The notes under the pieces were generated by a model, which worked only from the letters and a program-made list of their open reading frames with translations, was not told the DNA's origin and did no database searches. Below are positions 24,570-31,407 of a stretch of DNA of 40,533 nucleotides, one piece after another (the stretch's first letter is position 1; each line of letters begins with the position of its first letter). The stretch covers positions 1-40,533 of the forward strand of contig NZ_BDCC01000086.1 of assembly GCF_001613305.1 (NCBI RefSeq), in the 5' to 3' direction. The position numbers were made by a program, and so were the translations under genes. Source of the stretch: Nocardia vaccinii NBRC 15922 (GTDB lineage: Bacteria; Actinomycetota; Actinomycetes; Mycobacteriales; Mycobacteriaceae).

Positions 24570-24756
24570 CGCCCTCTCCGAGCGCCTGGGCGATGACCGC
24601 CCGAGCACGATCACCGCACCGTCATTCCCCTGATCGAGACCACCTACCGCCACGCCGGCGACGACGACGCCCGGCGAGGCACCGACGAACCGGTGGATTC
24701 CTGAGCCGGGCGGCGGCCCCAGCGCGCTGTCCGGTGTATCGCACGTCACCCGGGGG

Positions 24757-24819
24757 CTGACGTGGCGAGCGGTTTCGGCCATACTGAAAGCCGCGACATT
24801 CTGATGTGGTGACGTTCAA
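24757..24819 (+). promoter_or_regulatory. Sigma-A-like promoter and conserved leader of sigma gene 2
   Basis: CTGACG (24757-24762), 17 bp, CATACT (24780-24785), then the block shared with sigma gene 1 at identical spacing, ending CGTTCAA. Confidence 0.6.
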
Positions 24820-24869
24820 GACCAACAGCGCACCGAACCGCAACCGACCTCGTCGCTCTGGAGGTACAT

Positions 24870-25688
24870 ATGGCCTCACAAACGCTCACCCGCCCAGCGC
24901 CCAGCGCGCGCTCGCACCGCGGAAACGACCCGTACGACGGCATCGAGCCGTGGCTGGAGCAGATGGCGGGCCTGCCCGACGACGATCCCGAACGCACCCG
25001 GCTGCGTGTGCGGATCATCGACCGGTGTCTTCCCCTGGCCGAGCACATCGCCCGTCGCTACACCCGGCGCGGCGAGTCCTTCGAAGATCTGTATCAGGTC
25101 GCGTCACTCGGACTGATTCTCGCCGTCGACCGTTACGACCCGGACAAGGCCGCGACGTTCGTATCCTTCGCGGTGCCGACGATCATGGGTGAGGTGCGCC
25201 GGCACTTCCGCGACCGCACCTGGGCGGTGCGCGTGCCCCGCCCGGCCAAGGAACTGCAGGCCGATATCGGCCCCGCCGTGGAACGACTCGCCCAGCGTCT
25301 GCACCGCATGCCCTCCAATTCGGAATTGTCGACCGAACTGGGTGTCGATCGCCTGGACATGACCCAGGCACTGCTGGCGGCCAACGCCTATACCGCCGAC
25401 ACGATCGATACCTCACCCAGCGATGCCGAGCGCGACCACGCCGCCGCCCGCATCGCCGACGAACTCGGCAGCGAGGACGCCGGTTACCAGATCACCGAGG
25501 AGGCGCTCACCGTCGCCCCGCTCCTGCGCGACCTGCCCTCCCGCGAGCGGGAGGTGCTGCGACTGCGGTTCTTCGAGAATCGAACCCAGACCCAGATCGG
25601 TGAACAGATCGGCCTGTCCCAGATGCAGGTGTGCCGCATCCTCACCCACACCCTGACCACCCTGCGGGAACAAGCGATCCCGAGCTGA
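24870..25688 (+). CDS. SigF/SigB-family RNA polymerase sigma factor, copy 2
   Basis: A 272-residue paralogue of the sigma factor at 19306, collinear over its whole length. Region 2 has SFAVPTIMGEVRRHFRDRTW, identical to copy 1, and region 4 reads REREVLRLRFFENRTQTQIG, then EQIGLSQMQVCRIL. Promoter-contacting segments are nearly the same in both, so the two probably read overlapping promoter sets. The most variable stretch is the linker before region 4 (DTSPSDAERDHAAARIADEL here). GGAGGTACAT immediately before ATG 24870 supports the start. No anti-sigma gene is adjacent. Two differently regulated copies in one locus suggest division of labour after a duplication that included the promoter. Confidence 0.92.
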   Translation: MASQTLTRPAPSARSHRGNDPYDGIEPWLEQMAGLPDDDPERTRLRVRIIDRCLPLAEHIARRYTRRGESFEDLYQVASLGLILAVDRYDPDKAATFVSFAVPTIMGEVRRHFRDRTWAVRVPRPAKELQADIGPAVERLAQRLHRMPSNSELSTELGVDRLDMTQALLAANAYTADTIDTSPSDAERDHAAARIADELGSEDAGYQITEEALTVAPLLRDLPSREREVLRLRFFENRTQTQIGEQIGLSQMQVCRILTHTLTTLREQAIPS

Positions 25689-25713
25689 CTCGGCCTCCGA
25701 GGATGGGCGGCGT

Positions 25714-25737
25714 GCATGCCGGCGGGAATGGCGGGTA
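25714..25737 (+). promoter_or_regulatory. Weak sigma-F/B-like promoter of the diiron/methyltransferase/CDGSH operon
   Basis: GCAT at 25714-25717, 15 bp, GGGTAG from 25733. The -10 is good and the -35 poor, as at 21316. Confidence 0.4.
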
Positions 25738-25810
25738 GTACGCACTCGTTGCGGTCGAGACCACGCTGTGGTGCTGCTCGGCGCACGATTCTACGACCGT
25801 GAGGAGCCCG

Positions 25811-26914
25811 GTGAAGACTTCCGCTGCCGTCGAGGCCGATCAGTCCCCGGCCGACCGCGCCACGAACGCGCTGTCCGTCGCCGTCGACCCCGCCGCCACG
25901 GCCTTACCACGTCCGCGCGGCCCGATCTCGGCGGGAGTGCACGCCCTGCTGCGCGGTGATCCCCCGCGGTCGATGCCGCCGAACGACACCGCGGACCCTT
26001 ACGGTGATGATCTGCACCTGGCCCTGCACATGTGTTATGAGCTGCACTACCACGGATTCGACGCGGTGCATCCGGACCGGGAATGGGATCCGGAGGTGCT
26101 GCGCCTGCGTGCGGGCCTCGAGAACCGCTTTCTGACCACGCTACTGCACGATGTCGCCGGAGGCCGCGACCTCGAGCACGAATTGGACGCGCTGACCGCC
26201 GCACCGGCCGAACCGGGCGGGGTCGGCGCGTACCTGTCGGCCCAGGGTGAATGGTGGCAGATGTGCGAGTACTTCGTGCACCGCTCGATCTACCACCACA
26301 AAGAGGCCGATCCGTACGTGTGGGCGATCCCACGCCTGCGCGGGCAGGCCAAGGCCGGTCTGGTCGCGGTGGAATTCGACGAGTTCGGCGGTGGACGCGG
26401 GGACCGGGTGCATGCGCGGCTGTTCGCCGACCTGCTCGCGGGAGCCGGATTGCGCCCGGACTATCTGCACTATCTGGACATGGTCCCGGCGCCGATGCTG
26501 GCCCTGGTGAACATGATGTCGCTGTTCGGCCTGCACGGTCGCTGGCGCGGCGCGCTGATCGGCCACTTCGCCACCGTGGAGATCACCTCCTCACCCGCGG
26601 CCCGGCAGCTGACCGACGCGCTGCGCCGCATGAACGCCGACCCCGCCTGCATTCGCTTCTACACCGAACATGTGGAGGCCGACGCGGTGCACGAACAGGT
26701 GCTGCGCCGCGAGGTCATCGGCGACCTGCTGCGGCAGGAGCCCGATCAGGCCGCCTCGATCGTCCTCGGCATACAGGTCACCAACCTGCTGGAGGATCGG
26801 ATCGAACGGCATCTGCTCGAAGACAGCTGGGGTTCGGGCCGCACCTCGTTACGCTACGCACCGGCGACCTCGTCCCCGATCGAATGCCGCCACGAGGGTA
26901 TTCGCGCGCCATGA
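25811..26914 (+). CDS. Heme-oxygenase-like diiron protein (iron-containing redox enzyme family)
   Basis: A 367-residue, mostly helical protein of the heme-oxygenase-like diiron oxidase group (annotated as iron-containing redox enzyme). Candidate metal ligands: Glu153 and His157 in CEYFVHRS, the acidic run Glu188/Asp190/Glu191 in VEFDEFGGG, and His287, Glu289, Asp291 and His294 in EHVEADAVHE. Family members bind two irons and use O2 for oxidative cleavage, desaturation or N-oxygenation of small substrates; the substrate here is unknown. GTG 25811 is preferred because GAGGAG lies 4 nt upstream; GTG 25799 is an alternative. Its stop overlaps the start of the methyltransferase gene (ATGA), and a CDGSH protein follows, forming a three-gene operon. 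Confidence 0.82.
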   Translation: MKTSAAVEADQSPADRATNALSVAVDPAATALPRPRGPISAGVHALLRGDPPRSMPPNDTADPYGDDLHLALHMCYELHYHGFDAVHPDREWDPEVLRLRAGLENRFLTTLLHDVAGGRDLEHELDALTAAPAEPGGVGAYLSAQGEWWQMCEYFVHRSIYHHKEADPYVWAIPRLRGQAKAGLVAVEFDEFGGGRGDRVHARLFADLLAGAGLRPDYLHYLDMVPAPMLALVNMMSLFGLHGRWRGALIGHFATVEITSSPAARQLTDALRRMNADPACIRFYTEHVEADAVHEQVLRREVIGDLLRQEPDQAASIVLGIQVTNLLEDRIERHLLEDSWGSGRTSLRYAPATSSPIECRHEGIRAP

Positions 26915-27567
26915 GATTGATCCGCACGCCGGGTGTCTACCGGCCGCAAGCAGACACCCGGCTCCTGATGCGGGCCATGACGGCGGCTGCCATCCCGCCG
27001 GGCCGGGAGGTGCTGGACTTGTGCACCGGAACCGGCGCACTGGCCGTGCACGCGCACCGCATGGGCGCGAAAAATGTTACGGCCGTTGATATCTCCCGAA
27101 GAGCGCTGTTGTCCGCGTGGTTCAACACCCGGCTGCGCGGAATCCCGGTGGACCTGCTGAACCTCGACTTCGCCCAAGTGCTGGAGCACCGCCGCTTCGA
27201 TGCGGTCCTGGCCAACCCGCCCTACGTCCCCGGACCTTCGACAGCGCCCGCCCGGGGCCGTGCCCGGGCCTGGGAGGCGGGCCCGGCCGGGCGCGCCGTC
27301 CTGGACCCGCTGTGCGATCTGCTGCCCGCCGCTCTGAATACCGACGGTACGGCGCTGATCGTCCAATCGGCGTTGTGCGGCACGGATCCGACGATCCAGC
27401 GGCTGCGGGCGGGCGGTCTGAAGGCCGCCGTGGTGGCCCGCGAAACGACCGCGTTCGGCCCGGTACTTCGCAAGCGAGCCACATGGCTGCGCGAGGCCGG
27501 GCTGATCGCCCCGGAAGCGACGAACGAGGAACTGGTGGTCATACGTGCCGACCGAATCAGCAGGTGA
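26911..27567 (+). CDS. HemK/PrmC-like SAM-dependent methyltransferase
   Basis: A 218-residue class I methyltransferase. The SAM-binding motif is DLCTGTGALAVHAHR (about 36-50) with acidic Asp60 at the end of strand 2, and the catalytic NPPYVP lies at 102-107, as in enzymes that methylate glutamine or adenine amide/amine nitrogens (HemK/PrmC, MTQ2). It lacks the N-terminal helical domain of bacterial PrmC, so it is closer to the short HemK2 type; the true substrate could be a protein, a peptide or the product of the neighbouring diiron enzyme. ATG 26911 overlaps the previous stop, and its own end overlaps the CDGSH start, so all three genes are translationally linked. Confidence 0.85.
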   Translation: MRLIRTPGVYRPQADTRLLMRAMTAAAIPPGREVLDLCTGTGALAVHAHRMGAKNVTAVDISRRALLSAWFNTRLRGIPVDLLNLDFAQVLEHRRFDAVLANPPYVPGPSTAPARGRARAWEAGPAGRAVLDPLCDLLPAALNTDGTALIVQSALCGTDPTIQRLRAGGLKAAVVARETTAFGPVLRKRATWLREAGLIAPEATNEELVVIRADRISR

Positions 27568-27751
27568 ACCCCGCCGGGTCCACCTCACCGCGGAAGGACC
27601 GGCCCTGATCGAAGGGCCGGTCGAGTTGGTCACCGATGACGGGACCGTGCTCCGCTGCGACCGTTTCCAGGTCGCCGTGTGCCTGTGCCGCCGCTCGAAG
27701 ATCTATCCCCTGTGCGATACGAGTCATCGGCGGCGGCGCAGAACGGGTTGA
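27545..27751 (+). CDS. CDGSH-type 2Fe-2S protein
   Basis: A 68-residue protein with a single CDGSH (mitoNEET-type) motif: Cys46, Cys48, Cys57 and His61 in CLCRRSKIYPLCDTSH give the 3Cys-1His ligand set of a redox-active 2Fe-2S cluster. The usual CDGSH reads CDTSH here. The N-terminal half (GPALIEGPVELVTDDG) is the normal short-chain form found in actinobacteria. It may serve as an electron or cluster donor for the diiron enzyme encoded two genes upstream; that is inference. GTG 27545 overlaps the methyltransferase gene by 23 nt. It converges on the alcohol dehydrogenase gene with 5 bp between stops. Confidence 0.87.
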   Translation: MPTESAGEPRRVHLTAEGPALIEGPVELVTDDGTVLRCDRFQVAVCLCRRSKIYPLCDTSHRRRRRTG

Positions 27752-27756
27752 GCGCG

Positions 27757-28953
27757 TCAGGCGGCCCGCGCGGCGGGATCGAGGACGATTTTCACCGCAC
27801 CATCGGTTTTCTCCTGGAACATCCGATAGGCGTCCGGCGCCGAATCGAGCGGAAGCCGATGGGTGGCAAAGCTTTCCACGCCGAGCGGGTCGTCGTCGGT
27901 CAGCAGCGGCAGGATGTCGCCGGCCCATCGGGTGACGTTGGCCTGCCCCATTCGCAACTGCACCTGCTTATCGAACAGGACTCGCATCGGAAGCGGGTCG
28001 ACCATGCCGCCGTACACTCCGGACAAGGATATGGTGCCGCCGCGGCGCACGATGTCGATCGCGTCGTGCAACACCGAAAGGCGGTCCACGCCCACGGTAT
28101 CGGATACCTTGCGGCCCAACGCATTCGGAAGCAGGACGGCCGACCGTTGCGCCCACTCGGCCAGCGGCGAACCGTGCGCCTCCATACCGACCGCATCGAT
28201 GACCGCGTCGGTGCCGCGGCCGTCGGTCATACCGCGCACCATCTCACCGATGCTCGAGTCCACCGCCGATCGATCGATCACCTCCGCACCGCAGGCGGCA
28301 ACGCGGGACAGGCGTTTGGGAACCAGGTCGATCCCGATCACCCGCAGACCCCGATGCAATGCGATCCGGCACGCCATATCACCGATCGGCCCGAGCCCCA
28401 GCACCGTCACCGAGCCTCCCTCGGGGACGGCCGCGTACTCCACCGCCTGCCAGGCGGTGGGCAGCACATCCGACAGGTACAGGAACCTCTCGTCGCCGGG
28501 CCCGTGCGGCACCTTGACGTGCGTGGCGTCGGCCTGCGGTACCCGCAGCAACTCGGCCTGCCCGCCGGGCACCTGACCGTACAGCTTCGAATACCCGAAA
28601 AGCGCTGCACCGCTTCCATATCGGCGCACCTGCGTGATCTCGCACTGGGTCGGCAGCCCGGCCGTGCACATATAGCACCCGCCACAGCTGATCTGGAACG
28701 GGATCACCACTCGATCCCCGCGGGCGAGTTCGGTCACCTCCGAACCGACGTCCTCCACGATGCCGATCGGCTCGTGGCCCAGCACGTCCCCCGCGCTCAT
28801 GTACGGTGCGAGCACCTCGTACAGATGCAGATCCGAACCGCAGATCGCGGTGGAAGTCACCCGCACGATCGCGTCGGTGGACGCCTCGATTCTCGGATCC
28901 CGGACCTCGTCGACGGACACCCGGCGGCGTCCCTGCCACGTCACTGCTTTCAT
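27757..28953 (-). CDS. Zinc-dependent alcohol/formaldehyde dehydrogenase-like protein
   Basis: A 398-residue medium-chain dehydrogenase. Catalytic zinc ligands are Cys38 (AICGSD), His60-Glu61 (GHEPIG) and probably an acidic residue later; structural zinc ligands are Cys90, Cys93, Cys96 and Cys104. The NAD(P)-binding motif is GLGPIGDMA near residue 186. Length and the motif SCGGCYMCTAGLPTQCE match the glutathione-independent formaldehyde dehydrogenase-like/threonine dehydrogenase-like group; the substrate is unknown. It starts 2 nt after the stop codon of a small upstream gene and shares its promoter. Confidence 0.88.
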   Translation of the reverse strand: MKAVTWQGRRRVSVDEVRDPRIEASTDAIVRVTSTAICGSDLHLYEVLAPYMSAGDVLGHEPIGIVEDVGSEVTELARGDRVVIPFQISCGGCYMCTAGLPTQCEITQVRRYGSGAALFGYSKLYGQVPGGQAELLRVPQADATHVKVPHGPGDERFLYLSDVLPTAWQAVEYAAVPEGGSVTVLGLGPIGDMACRIALHRGLRVIGIDLVPKRLSRVAACGAEVIDRSAVDSSIGEMVRGMTDGRGTDAVIDAVGMEAHGSPLAEWAQRSAVLLPNALGRKVSDTVGVDRLSVLHDAIDIVRRGGTISLSGVYGGMVDPLPMRVLFDKQVQLRMGQANVTRWAGDILPLLTDDDPLGVESFATHRLPLDSAPDAYRMFQEKTDGAVKIVLDPAARAA

Positions 28954-28955
28954 GA

Positions 28956-29072
28956 CTACCGGTCAGCGATCTCGGGAGTGGTGGCGGCCGCATCGCCGGC
29001 CAGTCGTCGCGCCAGCGGCTTCTCGCCCTGTTCCGCGCCCTTGCGGCTATCGGTCTCCTGGGTTGTGGTCAC
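28956..29072 (-). CDS. Small hypothetical protein preceding the alcohol dehydrogenase
   Basis: A 38-residue charged peptide starting at GTG 29072: TTTQETDSRKGAEQGEKPL, then a C-terminal half with an RRLAGDAAATTPEIADR-like sequence. Hydrophilic, no cysteine, no known domain. Evidence: AAAGGA at about 8 nt before the GTG, a sigma-F-type promoter upstream, and a stop just 2 nt before the dehydrogenase start, so the two are probably translationally coupled. It could be a small stress peptide or a leader peptide. Confidence 0.45.
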   Translation of the reverse strand: MTTTQETDSRKGAEQGEKPLARRLAGDAAATTPEIADR

Positions 29073-29150
29073 AGGTCTGTCCTTTCGTCGCCGGTTCGGC
29101 CGGACGATCGCGTTGTCGGCCGAGGGCCCCGACCGGACCCGACCACGCAC

Positions 29151-29174
29151 TACCCCCGCCGGGACATCACAATC
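29151..29174 (-). promoter_or_regulatory. Sigma-F/B-type promoter of the small peptide/alcohol dehydrogenase operon
   Basis: Minus strand GATT (29174-29171), 15 bp, GGGTA (29155-29151, continuing G). It is divergent from the promoter at 29201. Confidence 0.6.
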
Positions 29175-29200
29175 GGTACACGCCCCGACCCGCGACCGTT

Positions 29201-29224
29201 GTTTGGACGACGCCGGACCGGGTA
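29201..29224 (+). promoter_or_regulatory. Sigma-F/B-type promoter of the flavodoxin-like reductase/dps operon
   Basis: GTTT at 29201-29204, 15 bp, GGGTAT from 29220: a full consensus match. Leader about 65 nt. Confidence 0.78.
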
Positions 29225-29297
29225 TTGCGCCGTACGTCGCAGCAGAGACCGAACGCTGACGGCGCGTCCGTGACCGTCGTCGGCGAGAGGAGTTCCG

Positions 29298-29939
29298 ATG
29301 CCCCAGAACCACAGCACCGCAGACGATTCCGACCGACTCCGGGCCGTCGCGCTGGTGTGCACGTTGAAACCGTCGCCGACCCGCTCCAGCAGCCAGTTAC
29401 TGGCCGAACAGGTACTGTCCGAGCTTTCGGACAACGGCGTGGACGGCGAGGTGGTCCGCGTCGCCGACCACGCCGTACACCCCGGTGTCACCGCCGACGA
29501 GGGCGACGGTGACCAGTGGCCACAGATCCGCGAGAAGGTCGCCGCCGCGGACGTGCTGGTCCTGGCCACGCCGATCTGGCTGGGTCATCCGTGCTCGGTG
29601 GCGCAGCGCACGCTCGAGCGCCTGAGCGCGGAGAGCAGCGAGACCGACGAGCAGGGCAGGCCCTCGATGGCGGGCAAGGTGGCGGTCACCGCGATCGTCG
29701 GCAACGAGGACGGCGCCCACAAGGTGACCGCGGATCTGTTCCAGGGCCTGGACGATATCGGTTTCTCCATTCCGGCCCAGGGATCCACCTACTGGACCGG
29801 CGAAGCCATGGGATCGGTCGACTACCAGGACCTGGAAAAGGTGCCCGATCCCGTCGCCTCGACCACCCGGGCGCTCGCCCGCAACGCCGCTCACCTGGCC
29901 CGGCTGCTGCGCGCGGCTGCGTACCCGGCCTACTCCTGA
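29298..29939 (+). CDS. Flavodoxin-like NAD(P)H-dependent FMN reductase family protein
   Basis: A 213-residue flavodoxin-fold protein. The N-terminal strand and phosphate-binding loop read ALVCTLKPSPTRSSSQLLAE, and ATPIWLGHPCSVAQRTLERL is the second flavin loop, typical of NADPH-dependent FMN reductase/WrbA-like proteins in actinobacteria. Probable cytosolic quinone or flavin reductase; the substrate is unproven. GAGGAG 6 nt before ATG 29298 supports the start. Dps follows 71 nt downstream without its own visible promoter, so they may share a transcript. Confidence 0.85.
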   Translation: MPQNHSTADDSDRLRAVALVCTLKPSPTRSSSQLLAEQVLSELSDNGVDGEVVRVADHAVHPGVTADEGDGDQWPQIREKVAAADVLVLATPIWLGHPCSVAQRTLERLSAESSETDEQGRPSMAGKVAVTAIVGNEDGAHKVTADLFQGLDDIGFSIPAQGSTYWTGEAMGSVDYQDLEKVPDPVASTTRALARNAAHLARLLRAAAYPAYS

Positions 29940-30010
29940 CCTCCTGTCGACACGACACATACCGGATCCGGCCGAACGGCACGGACATCGATGAAAGGAG
30001 CGACATCCCG

Positions 30011-30493
30011 ATGTCGAAACCGATTACGAGCACACTCGACGAGAACGCCCAGCGGGTCACCGGAGACGCCCTGCGCGGGACGGTCGTCGACCTGATCGAC
30101 CTGTCTCTGATCGCCAAGCAGGCGCACTGGAACGTGATCGGCCCCAACTTCCGCTCGGTCCATCTGGCCCTGGACGAACTGGTCACCGCCGCAAGGGATT
30201 TCACCGATGCCGCCGCCGAGCGCGCGACGGCGATCGGGGTCAGCCCGGACGGCCGTGCGGCCACGGTGGCCGAGAAGTCCTCGGCGACAGGGCTTTCCGC
30301 GGGATGGCAGCAGGACCGCACGATCATCGAGGCGATCGTGCAGAACCTGGCGGCGGTCATCGCCAAGCTACGGGAGCGGATCGATGAAACCGAGAAGGCC
30401 GATCCGGTGACCCAGGACCTGTTCATCGAGATGGCCGCGCGCCTGGAACAACTGCACTGGATGTGGCAGGCACAGGTCGCCACCGCCGCATAG
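30011..30493 (+). CDS. dps: Dps-family ferritin-like DNA protection protein
   Basis: A 160-residue Dps. Ferroxidase ligands follow the family spacing: His39 (KQAHWN), His51 (SVHLALDE), Asp66 and Glu70 (DAAAE). Dps dodecamers oxidise and store iron with H2O2 and protect DNA in stress and stationary phase. The N-terminus is short, so a DNA-binding tail is limited. AAAGGAG 9-10 nt upstream of ATG 30011 is acceptable. It lies behind a flavin-dependent reductase under a consensus sigma-F-type promoter, and is followed by a strong terminator. Confidence 0.92.
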   Translation: MSKPITSTLDENAQRVTGDALRGTVVDLIDLSLIAKQAHWNVIGPNFRSVHLALDELVTAARDFTDAAAERATAIGVSPDGRAATVAEKSSATGLSAGWQQDRTIIEAIVQNLAAVIAKLRERIDETEKADPVTQDLFIEMAARLEQLHWMWQAQVATAA

Positions 30494-30532
30494 ACGACGG
30501 CGCGGCCGTGCCGACCGGCCAACCGAGAACGG

Positions 30533-30560
30533 GCGGGCCCGGGCAGATGCCCGGGCCCGC
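30533..30560. terminator. Bidirectional hairpin terminator between dps and DUF6328
   Basis: GCGGGCCCGGGC, loop AGAT, GCCCGGGCCCGC: a perfect 12-bp GC stem between two convergent genes, 39 nt after the dps stop and 33 nt from the DUF6328 stop. Confidence 0.8.
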
Positions 30561-30593
30561 ACGTCGCGGCGCTCGGCGGGCCACCGCGCAAGC

Positions 30594-31097
30594 TCAGTCC
30601 GGATGCCGACGCTGCCACCACGGATGCACCACCCACAAACTCGTGAACAGCACCGCGAAGGCCACACCGGCGATCACCGCGGCGATCGGCCCGACAACCG
30701 TGTCGAAGATCAGCACCGCCACCCCGGTGAGCGCGACGCCGAGCAGAAACAGGCCCGTCAACGCGAAGTGATGGGCGGCGTTCACCACGCTCTCGAGCTG
30801 ATGCCTGCGGAACAGCAGCCGATGCGCGGCCACCGGGGCGGTCAGGAATACCGTGGCCGCGATCGAGGCCACCACCACGACGAGGTACACCGCCCGGATC
30901 GGGGCGGACAGGGATGCGAATCGCGTCTGGAACGGCAGGGTGAGCAAGAAGCCGGTGAGTAACTGGACGCCCGTCTGGACGACGCGCAGCTCCTGGAGCA
31001 GACCGCTCAGATTCCGGTCCAGCTGCTCGGGCCTGGTCTCACCGCGGACCCGCCGATCCCACTGCGAGCCGGGTGCGCGGTCCTCGTCCCGTGTCAT
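30594..31097 (-). CDS. DUF6328-family membrane protein
   Basis: A 167-residue protein: charged N-terminus (MTRDEDRAPGSQWDRRVRGE), an amphipathic segment LDRNLSGLLQELRVVQTGVQ, then about four membrane helices, including VYLVVVVASIAATVFLTAPV and a final one ending in VVHPWW before a basic tail. The LLxELRVxQTGVQxLxGFLLTLPF motif is the DUF6328 signature, common and uncharacterised in actinobacteria. It lies 3 nt downstream of a 34-residue membrane peptide gene and probably shares its promoter. Confidence 0.85.
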   Translation of the reverse strand: MTRDEDRAPGSQWDRRVRGETRPEQLDRNLSGLLQELRVVQTGVQLLTGFLLTLPFQTRFASLSAPIRAVYLVVVVASIAATVFLTAPVAAHRLLFRRHQLESVVNAAHHFALTGLFLLGVALTGVAVLIFDTVVGPIAAVIAGVAFAVLFTSLWVVHPWWQRRHPD

Positions 31098-31100
31098 CGT

Positions 31101-31205
31101 TCATCTCCGTTCCAACCACCAGATCAGGGCGACCGTGCCCCATCCCGCTCCGGCCGAGGCGACCAAGCTGATGGTGAGAAGGGCGACGATCGTCACCACT
31201 GCCAT
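31101..31205 (-). CDS. Single-span membrane peptide
   Basis: A 34-residue peptide starting at ATG 31205: MAVVTIVALLTISLVASAGA is a membrane helix, followed by a Trp-rich and basic end (LIWWLERR). Too short for a known domain. Evidence: GGAG 5 nt before the ATG, a promoter at 31247-31270, and a stop 3 nt before the DUF6328 start, indicating coupling. It may be a small partner subunit of DUF6328. A longer frame starting near 31283 would begin upstream of the promoter and is not preferred. Confidence 0.5.
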   Translation of the reverse strand: MAVVTIVALLTISLVASAGAGWGTVALIWWLERR

Positions 31206-31246
31206 GCATACTCCGATGATCGTTGGATCGTGCGTCGAGTCGCGGC

Positions 31247-31270
31247 TACCCACGCGCCCAGGCTCTATTC
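31247..31270 (-). promoter_or_regulatory. Weak sigma-F/B-like promoter of the membrane peptide/DUF6328 operon
   Basis: Minus strand GAAT, 15 bp, GGGTAG. It is divergent from the consensus promoter at 31335. Confidence 0.45.
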
Positions 31271-31334
31271 CCTCCGGCCGCACCCGTCTGCCGCGGCCGT
31301 ACGAGCTGGTCCGGCGGCAATTCCCGGGTCCGGC

Positions 31335-31358
31335 GTTTCATTCCGCCCGGGCCGGGTA
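31335..31358 (+). promoter_or_regulatory. Sigma-F/B-type promoter of ctaD
   Basis: GTTT at 31335-31338, 15 bp, GGGTAG from 31354: consensus match. Leader about 43 nt to GTG 31408. Confidence 0.75.
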
Positions 31359-31407
31359 GCCGACCGCCGACTGTGTAACCGCAGGACATTCGAGGAGGGT
31401 CGAGCCG

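Noticed and set aside
24570..24705. Frame reading EHDHRTVIPLIETTYRHAG after the 50-residue gene
   Set aside because: Plausible composition but no start codon after the in-frame stop; possibly a remnant, not supportable as a gene.
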